The notes below the pieces were generated by a model. That model searched no databases. It saw only the letters and a program-made list of their open reading frames with translations, and was not told the DNA's origin. The position numbers were made by a program, and so were the translations under genes. From Rhodospirillales bacterium (GTDB lineage Bacteria > Pseudomonadota > Alphaproteobacteria > Rhodospirillales > JAOUPW01), in assembly GCA_029879665.1 (NCBI GenBank), contig JAOUPW010000073.1, positions 1 to 7,723 of the forward strand: 7,723 bases of DNA, written 5' to 3'. Each line of letters begins with the position of its first letter. The stretch's first letter is position 1. Below, piece after piece: positions 1 to 6,675 of this stretch.

Positions 1-1071
1 ATGAACCATCAGGCGGACATAATAGGCGCCCTTGTGAAGCTCCATCGGCGACGGCGGCATATTGACCAGTTTCGACACCGGCAGCGCGAACGCCGGGATG
101 GTGCGCCCGCGCGCGATATCCACCAGGTCCGACACCACCGCCGATGCCGTCGGCCCGGCACCGGCGCCGCGTCCTTCGTACATGGTCGTATCGACGTGAT
201 CGCCATCGACAACGACCGCATTGAAAACATCCTCGATATGCGCAATCGGATCTTCCAGCGGGACCATGCACGGATGGACGCGCTGTTCAAGACCGTGCTT
301 GGTGACTTGGGCAATCCCCAGAAGTTTGATCCGGTACCCCAGCTCTTCGGCAAAGCGGATATCGAGGGACGAAACATGGCGGATGCCTTCGATATGCACC
401 GCTTCAAAGTTGACTTTACAGCCGAAAGATACGCTCGACAGAATGGCCAGCTTGTGCGCCGCATCGATACCGTCGACGTCGACCGAGGGATCGGCTTCCG
501 CGTATCCCAGTTTCTGCGCTTCGGCGAGAACCTCGTCGAAGCTGCGGCCTTCCATGCGCATTTTGGTCAGGATAAAGTTGCAGGTGCCGTTGAGAATTCC
601 ATAGACTCGGCTCAAGCGGTTCGCCGCCAACCCTTCGCGCACGGCCTTGATGATGGGAATACCGCCGGCGACAGCGGCTTCAAACGCCAAGGTCACCCCG
701 ATCCCTTCAGCCTGACTTGCCAGTTCCACCCCGTGAAGGGCGATCAGCGCCTTGTTGGCGGTGACCACGGACCGCTGCGACGCAATCGCCTGTTCACATA
801 CATCCTTGGCAACGCCGTCGGAACCGCCGATCAGTTCAACGATCACATCCGCATCCGCTTCGCGGGCCATGGCGACCGGATCATCGAACCATTTGATGCC
901 ATCCAGGGAAACACCCCGATCCCTGTTGCGATCACGCGAAGAAACGGCGGTCACTTCCAGCTCGCGGCCACAGCGATCCTTGAGCAGTTCTTTATGCTCC
1001 CACAATAGTTTCAAAGTGCCTGCGCCGACCGTTCCCAAACCGGCAACGGCGACTTTAAGTGATTGATCCAT
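1..1071 (-). CDS. hom: Homoserine dehydrogenase, partial (C-terminus beyond the left edge)
   Basis: NAD(P)H-dependent cytosolic enzyme that reduces aspartate-4-semialdehyde to homoserine, the branch to threonine, methionine and isoleucine. The gene reads leftwards from an ATG at 1069-1071 and stays open for 357 codons to base 1, so it has no stop in the window. Visible features are the Rossmann motif GLGTVG at residues 11-16, TANKALI around Lys107, and NGTCNFILTKM at 161-171. The catalytic block AEADPSVDVDGIDAAHK at 191-207 holds Glu192, Asp203 and Lys207, spaced as in the well-studied yeast enzyme. GRGAGAGPTASAVVSD lies at 300-315. The last visible residues (about 349-357, AYYVRLMVH) look like the start of the regulatory ACT domain of the long, roughly 430-residue form, so about 75 residues are missing. 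A weak Shine-Dalgarno-like GAAGAAAG precedes the ATG. The gene follows the aminotransferase by 32 bases on the same strand, so one transcript is likely. The identification is secure. Confidence 0.96.
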   Translation of the reverse strand, partial: MDQSLKVAVAGLGTVGAGTLKLLWEHKELLKDRCGRELEVTAVSSRDRNRDRGVSLDGIKWFDDPVAMAREADADVIVELIGGSDGVAKDVCEQAIASQRSVVTANKALIALHGVELASQAEGIGVTLAFEAAVAGGIPIIKAVREGLAANRLSRVYGILNGTCNFILTKMRMEGRSFDEVLAEAQKLGYAEADPSVDVDGIDAAHKLAILSSVSFGCKVNFEAVHIEGIRHVSSLDIRFAEELGYRIKLLGIAQVTKHGLEQRVHPCMVPLEDPIAHIEDVFNAVVVDGDHVDTTMYEGRGAGAGPTASAVVSDLVDIARGRTIPAFALPVSKLVNMPPSPMELHKGAYYVRLMVH

Positions 1072-1103
1072 GAATGCTTTCTTCGTTGAATCTTTATAGT
1101 TGT

Positions 1104-2327
1104 TTATACAGCCGCGGCCCGCTGGCGTTCGGCGTCAGCAATGACCTTGTCATAATTGCCGAGGAATGACTTGATATTCCGCACGGCCTGGCGGGTACGG
1201 TGAAGGTTCTCAACCAGTCCGATGCGGACAAAATCATCGCCGTGTTCGCCGAATCCGACCCCCGGCGAAACCGCAACACAGGCTTCGCGCAGCAGCAGCT
1301 TGGAAAACTCCATCGACCCCAGATGACGAAACGCCGGCGGAATTGGCGCCCAGGCGAACATGGTCGCGGGCGGGCTGGGGATATCCCAGCCGGCAGCCCC
1401 CAATCCGTCAATCAGAACGTTTCGGCGTTCACGATAGAGCGAACGCATCTCGTCGACGCAATCCTGCGGCCCGTTCAGGGCGGCGGTGGCGGCGACCTGA
1501 ATCGGCGTAAAGGCACCGTAATCAAGGTAAGACTTGATGCGCCCCAGCGCCGCGATCAGACGCCTGTTGCCGGTGGCAAAACCGATCCGCCAGCCCGGCA
1601 TGTTGTAGGTCTTGCTCATGGACGTGAATTCCACGGCGATATCCTTGGCGCCGGGCACCTGCAGGATCGACGGCGGAGGATTGCCATTGAAGTAAACTTC
1701 CGCGTAGGCCAGATCGGAAAGAATGTATATGCCGTGATGACGGCAGAAATCCACCACCTGGGCATAAAAATCCAGATCCACCAGCTCGGCCGTGGGATTG
1801 TTGGGATAGTTGAGCACCACCGCCGTCGGTTTGGGCACACTGTGCTGCACGGCCCGTTCCAACGCCGGAATGAATTCCTTGTCCGGACGCACGGGAATGT
1901 TCCTGACGGCGGCACCGGCAATGATGAAGCCGAAGGGATGAATGGGATAACTGGGATTGGGCACCAACATAACGTCGCCGGGACTGGAGATCGCGGATGC
2001 CAGGTTCGCCAATCCCTCTTTGGACCCCAGGGTGACGATGGTTTCGCTATTCGGATCGATATCGACCCCGAAGCGGCGGCCATAATAGGCGGAGACGGCT
2101 TTTCTCAACCCCGGAATGCCGCGCGAATTAGAATAACGGTGGGTTCTCGGATCCTGAACCGTTTCCGTCAGCTTATCGACAATATGTTGCGGCGTCGGCT
2201 GGTCCGGGTTGCCCATGCCGAAGTCGATAATATCCTCACCCTCGGCGCGCGCGCGCGCCTTCATGGCATTTACTTCAGCGAACACATACGGCGGCAGACG
2301 CCGGATGCGATGGAATTCCTGGTCCAT
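1104..2327 (-). CDS. PLP-dependent class I/II aminotransferase, AlaC/DapL-like
   Basis: Fold-type I aminotransferase of 407 residues that moves amino groups between amino acids and 2-oxo acids using pyridoxal phosphate. Numbered from the ATG at 2327, it shows the N-terminal substrate region DFGMGNPDQPTP (about 35-46), NYPNNPTA at 173-180, Asp205 and Tyr208 in SDLAYAEVYF, the Schiff-base Lys239 in TSMSKTYNMPGWR, and the carboxylate-binding Arg368 in VRIGLVEN. The overall pattern resembles the E. coli AlaC (glutamate-pyruvate transaminase) group. Close relatives are often labelled LL-diaminopimelate aminotransferase, and sequence alone does not settle the substrate. The frame extends four codons upstream to a TTG at 2339, but ATG 2327 is preferred because GGTGG lies five bases before it. 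The gene is followed 32 bases later by hom, which suggests a shared transcript and a role in amino-acid supply. The enzyme class is certain and the exact substrate is not, so no symbol is given. Confidence 0.93.
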   Translation of the reverse strand: MDQEFHRIRRLPPYVFAEVNAMKARARAEGEDIIDFGMGNPDQPTPQHIVDKLTETVQDPRTHRYSNSRGIPGLRKAVSAYYGRRFGVDIDPNSETIVTLGSKEGLANLASAISSPGDVMLVPNPSYPIHPFGFIIAGAAVRNIPVRPDKEFIPALERAVQHSVPKPTAVVLNYPNNPTAELVDLDFYAQVVDFCRHHGIYILSDLAYAEVYFNGNPPPSILQVPGAKDIAVEFTSMSKTYNMPGWRIGFATGNRRLIAALGRIKSYLDYGAFTPIQVAATAALNGPQDCVDEMRSLYRERRNVLIDGLGAAGWDIPSPPATMFAWAPIPPAFRHLGSMEFSKLLLREACVAVSPGVGFGEHGDDFVRIGLVENLHRTRQAVRNIKSFLGNYDKVIADAERQRAAAV

Positions 2328-2364
2328 GACAACCACCAAAATCGTTGAAAACAGACCCTTTTAC

Positions 2365-2389
2365 CCGCCCTCAGGCTGGCACAGGGCGG
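2365..2389 (-). terminator. Hairpin between the lipoprotein and aminotransferase genes, possible weak terminator
   Basis: A perfect 7-bp inverted repeat (CCGCCCT / AGGGCGG, 11-base loop) begins at the base immediately after the lipoprotein TAA stop. In the minus direction it is followed by GTAAAAGGG, so there is no U-tract. A short T4 comes only about 15 bases later. It could be a partial terminator, an mRNA-stabilising 3' end, or a processing site within a longer transcript. The pairing is seen directly; the role is inferred. Confidence 0.4.
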
Positions 2390-3508
2390 TTAATAATCAA
2401 TGTAAATGTCGGTTCTGCGGTTGCCCGCTTCGCCGGCCGGCATGACCTCATAAAATAAGGGCTCGGTATCGGATCGCGCCGAAATCAGGATGTTTTTCCG
2501 GTCCACGCCGAGCCGCGCCAGTTCAGTTGCTATTTTCTGGGCTCGGTCGGCGGAAATCCGGTAATTCACCATCTTGTGTTTGACCGGGTCCATATTTTCA
2601 GTCCGGCTGCTGGCATGGCCGCTGATGCGGATATTTCCACCGCTTTTTTTCTGCAGCAGGGTTACTTCCTTGAGGATGGCCCGGTCACGGACATCCAGTT
2701 GCGCCGAACCGTTGGCAAAGAGAATGGTTGCAACCTTGACCGAACCGACGGCAAGACCGTTCGTGGTGGCAAAGGATCCCCCCCCTACCGGGGCCGTCAT
2801 CGCCGGTTCGCCGGAAACAGTCCCGCCGGAATTGACAACAACGGTTTCAAAGGAGTCCGTACCTATGGACAACTGCGACTGCTCCGCCGGCAGATTCGGC
2901 GATTCCATGGCTTTGGCCCGGATTTCGGCCAGTTTTCTTTCGTAGGCCTTTTGCGTGGCTTCCATGTCTTCCGATGTCATCGGCGTGGAAGGTTGCGACG
3001 CCTGCGCGGATGTGACCGGAACAACGGGGGTCGCCGGCGGCGGCGGTGCCGCGGCGCCGGCGGCGTCATTCCATTTGATCTGCGGCGCCGTAGCCGAAGG
3101 CGCGGGCGGCGGCGGCGGCGCGGAGTCCAGGCCCTGCCTCTGGATCGGGCCAGAAGCATACTGGCGTTGCTGGGTGTCGCCGCTTAACCCTTGGGCAACC
3201 TGGGCGCCGGACGACCGGGGCCGTTCCGGAACCGAAGAGAGTTTGGGAAAAGGCTGATCCGCCCCCGGTGCCGGCGCGCCCCGGGAGGCAACGAGGCCAC
3301 TTTGAGGTTGAGGCAGGGCCTGAGCCGGCTCAGCCTGCTTATCCCCGCTGAGAAAATCGGCTGTGCCCTTGTACCATTCAATCGGATTGATCGCATCGGG
3401 AACCGAGGAACACCCGCCAAGGGCCGTCAATCCCAGGACCATCGCCCCGGCGAAAGAAGGCATGGCGACCCGCTTGCGCAAGCCTCCCTTTGAATTATCT
3501 TTAGTCAT
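2390..3508 (-). CDS. OmpA-family lipoprotein with Pro/Ala-rich linker
   Basis: Predicted outer-membrane lipoprotein of 372 residues. A basic N-region and a hydrophobic segment (about residues 16-32) end in the lipobox L-G-G-Cys33, so signal peptidase II cleavage and lipidation of Cys33 are expected. The stretch just after the Cys contains NPIEWYKG. A long low-complexity region (about 50-190) rich in Pro, Ala, Gln and Ser follows and should be disordered, with a short helical stretch around EATQKAYERKLAEIRAKAM. The C-terminal part (about 255-372) is an OmpA/Pal-like domain: ILFANGSAQLD, RISGHASSRTEN, YRISADRAQKIA, AGNRRTDIYI. The usual peptidoglycan-binding Asp of GHxD is Ser here, while the Arg of DRAQ is kept. 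The start is ambiguous. ATG 3544 has GGAAGAG six bases upstream, but the 12 extra codons include CTA and AGA, unusual for this genome, and lengthen the signal peptide. ATG 3508 is therefore preferred. It may anchor the outer membrane to the wall, but no precise function is assigned. Confidence 0.88.
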   Translation of the reverse strand: MTKDNSKGGLRKRVAMPSFAGAMVLGLTALGGCSSVPDAINPIEWYKGTADFLSGDKQAEPAQALPQPQSGLVASRGAPAPGADQPFPKLSSVPERPRSSGAQVAQGLSGDTQQRQYASGPIQRQGLDSAPPPPPAPSATAPQIKWNDAAGAAAPPPPATPVVPVTSAQASQPSTPMTSEDMEATQKAYERKLAEIRAKAMESPNLPAEQSQLSIGTDSFETVVVNSGGTVSGEPAMTAPVGGGSFATTNGLAVGSVKVATILFANGSAQLDVRDRAILKEVTLLQKKSGGNIRISGHASSRTENMDPVKHKMVNYRISADRAQKIATELARLGVDRKNILISARSDTEPLFYEVMPAGEAGNRRTDIYIDY

Positions 3509-3561
3509 AACAGCCAATGCTCTTTGTTCCTGTAGGCATTTCATCTCGAACTCTTCCGCCG

Positions 3562-3591
3562 ATTGTATGTCGGAGGCCTCTTGGAAACCAA
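3562..3591 (-). promoter_or_regulatory. Possible sigma70-like promoter for the lipoprotein gene
   Basis: On the minus strand a TTGGTT element (3586-3591) and a good -10-like TACAAT (3562-3567) are 18 bases apart. Transcription would begin near 3555, about 11 bases before the ATG at 3544 and about 47 before that at 3508. This would leave little leader for the upstream start and so agrees with choosing 3508. The -35 match is poor, and alphaproteobacterial promoters are loosely conserved, so this is tentative. Confidence 0.3.
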
Positions 3592-3630
3592 TAAAAACGG
3601 GACGTATCCGGCCCCCTGCTTCCTCTGCTC

Positions 3631-3658
3631 TTGAGTTTACATGGAATCCGGCTATTTC
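3631..3658 (+). promoter_or_regulatory. phaC: Possible weak sigma70-like promoter for phaC
   Basis: TTGAGT (3631-3636) and TATTTC (3653-3658) are separated by 16 bases and lie about 45-70 bases ahead of the phaC ATG. The -10 match is poor. A copy of TCCGGC (3647-3652) abuts the -10 and another lies at 3607-3612, but this hexamer is common in the window. The phaC promoter must lie somewhere in or near the 157-193 base divergent gap; this is only the best-looking candidate. Confidence 0.22.
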
Positions 3659-3701
3659 CTGAGGTATTCTTATCCCCGTATCGGATCATAAGGATAGTGA
3701 C

Positions 3702-5486
3702 ATGCCCAATCAACAGGCCCCTGATCCTACTCAGATTTCAGAATCCATGGCCCATATCGCCGAGAAAAGCCAGCGGCTGGTCTCGGATTTCCTCGCCCGG
3801 CAGACCTCCGAAGGCGTCCTGGATTCGACCGATCCCCTGAACATCGGCGGGGCGTTCCTTGAATTAACGTCAAAAATGATGGCGGATCCGGCCAAGTTGG
3901 CGGAAGCGCAAATGGCCCTGTGGCAGGGCTATTTTAATCTCTGGACCAACACCGCCAACCGTATCATGGGCCAGGACGCAAAACCGGCAATCACGCCCGA
4001 GCGCGGCGACCGCCGCTTCAAGGACGAAGCCTGGGACGAAAACGACATCTTCAACTACATCAAACAATCCTATCTTCTGACCTCCCGTTGGCTGCAGACG
4101 ACGGTGAACAATGTCGAAGGCATGGATGATAACGCCAAGCAGAAGGTCAATTTTTACACCCGGCAGTTCGTTGATGCCATATCGCCAAGCAATTTCGTCA
4201 TGACCAATCCGGAGGTTCTGCGCCAAACACTGGAAAGCGGCGGCGAAAATCTGGTCAAAGGGCTTGAAAACCTGCTTGAGGATCTAGAGCGGGGCAATGG
4301 CCAGCTGAATATCAAGATGACCGACATGGATGCGTTTGAGGTCGGTGAAAACATTGCCGTCACCCCCGGCAAGGTAATTTTCCGCAATGACCTTCTTGAA
4401 CTGATCCAATACGAACCGACGACCAAGACCGTCCGCCAGCGCCCCTTGCTGATCATGACGCCGTGGATCAATAAATTTTATATTCTCGATCTCAGGCCCG
4501 ACAATTCGTTCATCAAATGGGCGGTGAGCCAGGGACACACCGTGTTCATCACCTCCTGGGTCAATCCGGACGAATCCCTCGCGGCCAAAAACTTCGAGGA
4601 TTATATGTTCGAAGGCCCGCTGGCGGCCCTTGACGCCATTGAAAATGCAACCGGTGAAAAGGACCTCAACGTCATCGGCTATTGCATCAGCGGCACCCTT
4701 CTCGCCGCTACGCTGGCCTACATGGCGGCGAAGGAGGACAACCGCATCAAATCGGCGACCTATTTCACCGCCCTGGTGGATTTCAAGGATGCCGGCGATC
4801 TGGCTGTTTTCATCGATGATCAGCAACTTGCCAGCCTTGAGAAAAAGATGAACAAACGCGGCTATCTGGAAGGCCGCGAAATGGCTTCGACCTTCAGTAT
4901 GTTGCGGGCCAATGACCTGATCTGGTCCTTCGTTATCAACAACTATCTTCTCGGCAAGGAACCGTTTCCTTTCGACCTCTTGTACTGGAACGCCGATTCA
5001 ACCCGTATGCCGGCTGCCATGCACAGCTACTACCTGCGCACGATGTATCTGGAAAACAAACTGATCGAACCGGGCGGCATTACCCTCGGCGGCGCTGCCA
5101 TCGACCTGAGCAAGATCAAAACGCCCACCTACATCATCTCGACCCAGGAAGACCATATCGCGCCGTGGAAATCCACCTATGCCGCGACCGGAATCTATTC
5201 GGGACCGGTTAGATTCGTGCTTTCCGGATCCGGCCATATCGCCGGGGTGGTCAACCCGCCCGCCGCTAACAAATACGGCTATTGGACCAATTCGAAAAAA
5301 TCGAAAGATCCCGACGCCTGGTTGAAAGGGGCGGAACAACACCAGGGATCGTGGTGGCCGGACTGGGACGCCTGGGTCAAGAAATACGCCGGCAAAACAA
5401 CCGTTCCCGCGCGCGTGCCCGGCAAGGGCAAGCTCAAGGCGCTGGCTGACGCCCCCGGCACCTACGTCAAGACGCCCGCCACCTAG
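3702..5486 (+). CDS. phaC: Class I poly(3-hydroxyalkanoate) synthase
   Basis: Polymerises (R)-3-hydroxyacyl-CoA, typically 3-hydroxybutyryl-CoA, into polyester at the surface of cytoplasmic storage granules, releasing CoA. At 594 residues it is the normal size of class I synthases (about 590 in Cupriavidus necator). An N-terminal PhaC_N region (about 60-260, including TPWINKFYILDL at 253-264) precedes an alpha/beta-hydrolase domain. The nucleophile is Cys328 in VIGYCISGTLLA; Asp484 (STQEDHIAPW) and His512 (GSGHIAGVVNPP) complete the triad, with spacing close to Cys319-Asp480-His508 of C. necator. The conserved Trp in LLYWNADSTRMP is Trp429. The lipase box GxCxG normally reads G-Y-C-I-G-G; Ser330 replaces the last Gly of the box. 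AAGGA at 3690-3694 sits seven bases before the ATG, a good ribosome binding site. It is transcribed alone, divergent from the lipoprotein and convergent with meaB, with a terminator just downstream. No phaA, phaB or phasin gene is in the window, so monomer supply is encoded elsewhere. Confidence 0.97.
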   Translation: MPNQQAPDPTQISESMAHIAEKSQRLVSDFLARQTSEGVLDSTDPLNIGGAFLELTSKMMADPAKLAEAQMALWQGYFNLWTNTANRIMGQDAKPAITPERGDRRFKDEAWDENDIFNYIKQSYLLTSRWLQTTVNNVEGMDDNAKQKVNFYTRQFVDAISPSNFVMTNPEVLRQTLESGGENLVKGLENLLEDLERGNGQLNIKMTDMDAFEVGENIAVTPGKVIFRNDLLELIQYEPTTKTVRQRPLLIMTPWINKFYILDLRPDNSFIKWAVSQGHTVFITSWVNPDESLAAKNFEDYMFEGPLAALDAIENATGEKDLNVIGYCISGTLLAATLAYMAAKEDNRIKSATYFTALVDFKDAGDLAVFIDDQQLASLEKKMNKRGYLEGREMASTFSMLRANDLIWSFVINNYLLGKEPFPFDLLYWNADSTRMPAAMHSYYLRTMYLENKLIEPGGITLGGAAIDLSKIKTPTYIISTQEDHIAPWKSTYAATGIYSGPVRFVLSGSGHIAGVVNPPAANKYGYWTNSKKSKDPDAWLKGAEQHQGSWWPDWDAWVKKYAGKTTVPARVPGKGKLKALADAPGTYVKTPAT

Positions 5487-5498
5487 GATGTCTGCGGG

Positions 5499-5534
5499 TC
5501 CTGGCGGCCTGCGGCCCGGCAGGATTATTTTTTT
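5499..5534 (+). terminator. Rho-independent terminator of phaC
   Basis: Twelve bases after the phaC stop, an outer stem TCCTG/CAGGA (5499-5503 with 5520-5524) and an inner stem GGCC/GGCC (5506-5509 with 5513-5516) flank a small internal loop and a three-base apical loop. TTATTTTTTT (5525-5534) follows at once. The T-run overlaps the last codons of the convergent meaB gene (Lys-Lys-stop), so the same bases serve both. In the minus direction no T-run follows the hairpin, so it should act mainly on phaC. Confidence 0.75.
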
Positions 5535-6502
5535 CTCATTAAATCCAGCAGCTTTGTCGCGGCTCCATGGGGATCGACGTCACGCGTGAGCGCTCCTTCG
5601 ATCATCGCCGCCAGGTCGTCCCTGAGACCCTCGGTCAACTGCCGCTGAATGATATCGCCGGCGGAAGCGAGAATCCTGAGTTCCAGATTCTGCCGCCGAC
5701 GGTTTTCCATTTCCCCCGATTGCTCGAGAAAAACGCGGTGGCCGTCAATGGCCTGCAGCAAATCCTCGATTCCCGTTTCCTGTTCGGCGCTGGTGGGGAT
5801 CACCGGAATGGTCCAATCCGACGGACCCTTTCCCGGACGCCCCAGGGACAGCAGGGCCTTGAGTTCGGATACCGTCTTATCCGCGTCGGCGCGGTCGCAT
5901 TTACTGACGGCGTGAATGTCGGCGATTTCCAGAATGCCCGCCTTGATGGCCTGAATGTCATCACCCAGGCCGGGGGCTGAAAGCACCACCACCGTGTGCG
6001 CGGCCTTGACGATGTCCACCTCGTCCTGGCCGACACCGACGGTTTCGATCAACACCACGTCAAATCCGGCGGCATCGAGAACATCCACCACGTCAAGACT
6101 GGCCCGCGCCAGCCCGCCCAAGGCGCCGCCGGTGGCCATGGTGCGGATAAACACGCCGGGATCTCCGGTCAGGTCGCTCATGCGCACCCGGTCGCCCAGA
6201 ATGGCGCCGCCCGAATAGGGGCTGGAAGGGTCGACGGCGACGATGCCGACCGTGCGTCCGGTTTTCCGCAATCGCAGGGTCAGAGCCCTGACCAGGGTCG
6301 ATTTTCCGCTGCCCGGAACCCCGGTCAACCCAACCACGTGGGCGCGGCCGGCGTGGCGGTAGATTTCAGCAAGCGCCTCCCGGTCCTTTTCGGTCCCGGC
6401 CTCGGCCCGGGACATCATCCGGGCGATGGCCCGGGGAATGCCATCCAGGACCTCCTTGACCAGTTTAGAATCAGCGGGCGCGGTCCTCGGAGTAACAGGC
6501 AT
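5525..6502 (-). CDS. meaB: Methylmalonyl-CoA mutase-associated GTPase MeaB (ArgK/YgfD family)
   Basis: P-loop G3E-family GTPase of 325 residues, matching the family length. MeaB proteins bind adenosylcobalamin-dependent methylmalonyl-CoA mutase, gate cofactor loading and protect or rescue the mutase from inactivation. Visible motifs are Walker A GVPGSGKST (61-69), the switch region DPSSPYSGGAILGDRVRM (91-108), ETVGVGQDE (153-161), a G4-like SKCD (200-203) and TSAE (238-241). A helical C-terminal tail (about 265-325) corresponds to the dimerisation region. The usual G4 Asn is Ser200 (codon AGT). The ATG at 6502 is the most upstream possible start because an in-frame TAA lies two codons above it (6506-6508); its ribosome binding site is weak (AAAAG). 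It converges with phaC and diverges from the helicase. No mutase subunit gene is in the window. The old label ArgK kinase for this family is misleading. A mutase partner is the family expectation; a related B12 mutase such as ethylmalonyl-CoA mutase is possible. Confidence 0.94.
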   Translation of the reverse strand: MPVTPRTAPADSKLVKEVLDGIPRAIARMMSRAEAGTEKDREALAEIYRHAGRAHVVGLTGVPGSGKSTLVRALTLRLRKTGRTVGIVAVDPSSPYSGGAILGDRVRMSDLTGDPGVFIRTMATGGALGGLARASLDVVDVLDAAGFDVVLIETVGVGQDEVDIVKAAHTVVVLSAPGLGDDIQAIKAGILEIADIHAVSKCDRADADKTVSELKALLSLGRPGKGPSDWTIPVIPTSAEQETGIEDLLQAIDGHRVFLEQSGEMENRRRQNLELRILASAGDIIQRQLTEGLRDDLAAMIEGALTRDVDPHGAATKLLDLMRKK

Positions 6503-6535
6503 CTTTTACGGGCCGTTTTTGAATGGAGGAAGGAA

Positions 6536-6563
6536 AATATACCCCCAAAACCTAGCCGATGAA
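6536..6563 (-). promoter_or_regulatory. Possible promoter for meaB
   Basis: On the minus strand TATATT (6536-6541) is a good -10-like element, with TTCATC (6558-6563) 16 bases upstream as a poor -35. This would give a leader of about 27 bases before the meaB ATG. Position is suitable, but the -35 match is only three of six. Confidence 0.28.
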
Positions 6564-6578
6564 GCCCCCCCGGCCAAG

Positions 6579-6595
6579 TCCGGCGCGGGGCCGGA
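6579..6595. repeat. 6-bp inverted repeat TCCGGC/GCCGGA in the meaB-helicase gap
   Basis: TCCGGC (6579-6584) and GCCGGA (6590-6595) form a perfect stem with a five-base loop. The same two hexamers recur in reverse order at 6619-6624 and 6635-6640, giving four copies within 62 bases. An overlapping repeat, CCAAGTC (6574-6580) with GACTTGG (6610-6616), encloses the hairpin. The structures could be operator half-sites, but TCCGGC also occurs by chance in coding sequence of this window. Confidence 0.45.
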
Positions 6596-6607
6596 CGGTC
6601 AGGATCA

Positions 6608-6635
6608 TTGACTTGGGGGCCGGAAAGACTAGTAT
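6608..6635 (+). promoter_or_regulatory. Likely promoter for the DEAD-box helicase gene
   Basis: TTGACT (6608-6613, five of six to consensus) and TAGTAT (6630-6635, four of six) are 16 bases apart. Transcription would start near 6642, leaving a leader of about 70 bases before the ATG at 6715. The -10 lies between the arms of the inverted repeat GCCGGA (6619-6624) / TCCGGC (6635-6640), and the -35 overlaps GACTTGG, an arm of a second repeat. This arrangement is compatible with repressor control. Confidence 0.42.
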
Positions 6636-6675
6636 CCGGCATCGATCTTCCCGACATCACCTAAGGATACGTGTC

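Noticed and set aside
1..1008. 335-codon plus-strand open frame opposite hom
   Set aside because: Antisense shadow of hom. Its translation is Arg/His/Gly-rich without recognisable domains, while the minus frame carries all homoserine dehydrogenase motifs.
1200..2348. 382-codon plus-strand open frame opposite the aminotransferase
   Set aside because: Long antisense frames arise from GC-rich codon bias. It shows no domain, and the opposite strand has a complete aminotransferase.
3030..3125. GGC/GCC triplet-like repeats
   Set aside because: Explained by Pro and Ala codons of the lipoprotein linker rather than by a tandem-repeat locus.
2576..3187. 203-codon plus-strand frame with Gly/Arg-rich repeats opposite the lipoprotein
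   Set aside because: The Arg/Gly tract is the complement of the Pro/Ala-rich linker codons; there is no independent coding evidence.
3501..3713. Small minus-strand frame (70 codons) crossing the phaC-lipoprotein gap
   Set aside because: It overlaps the phaC ribosome binding site and start and the lipoprotein start, and has no family features. The region is better explained as divergent promoters.
4284..4826. 180-codon minus-strand frame inside phaC
   Set aside because: Shadow frame within an intact phaC, with no recognisable family.
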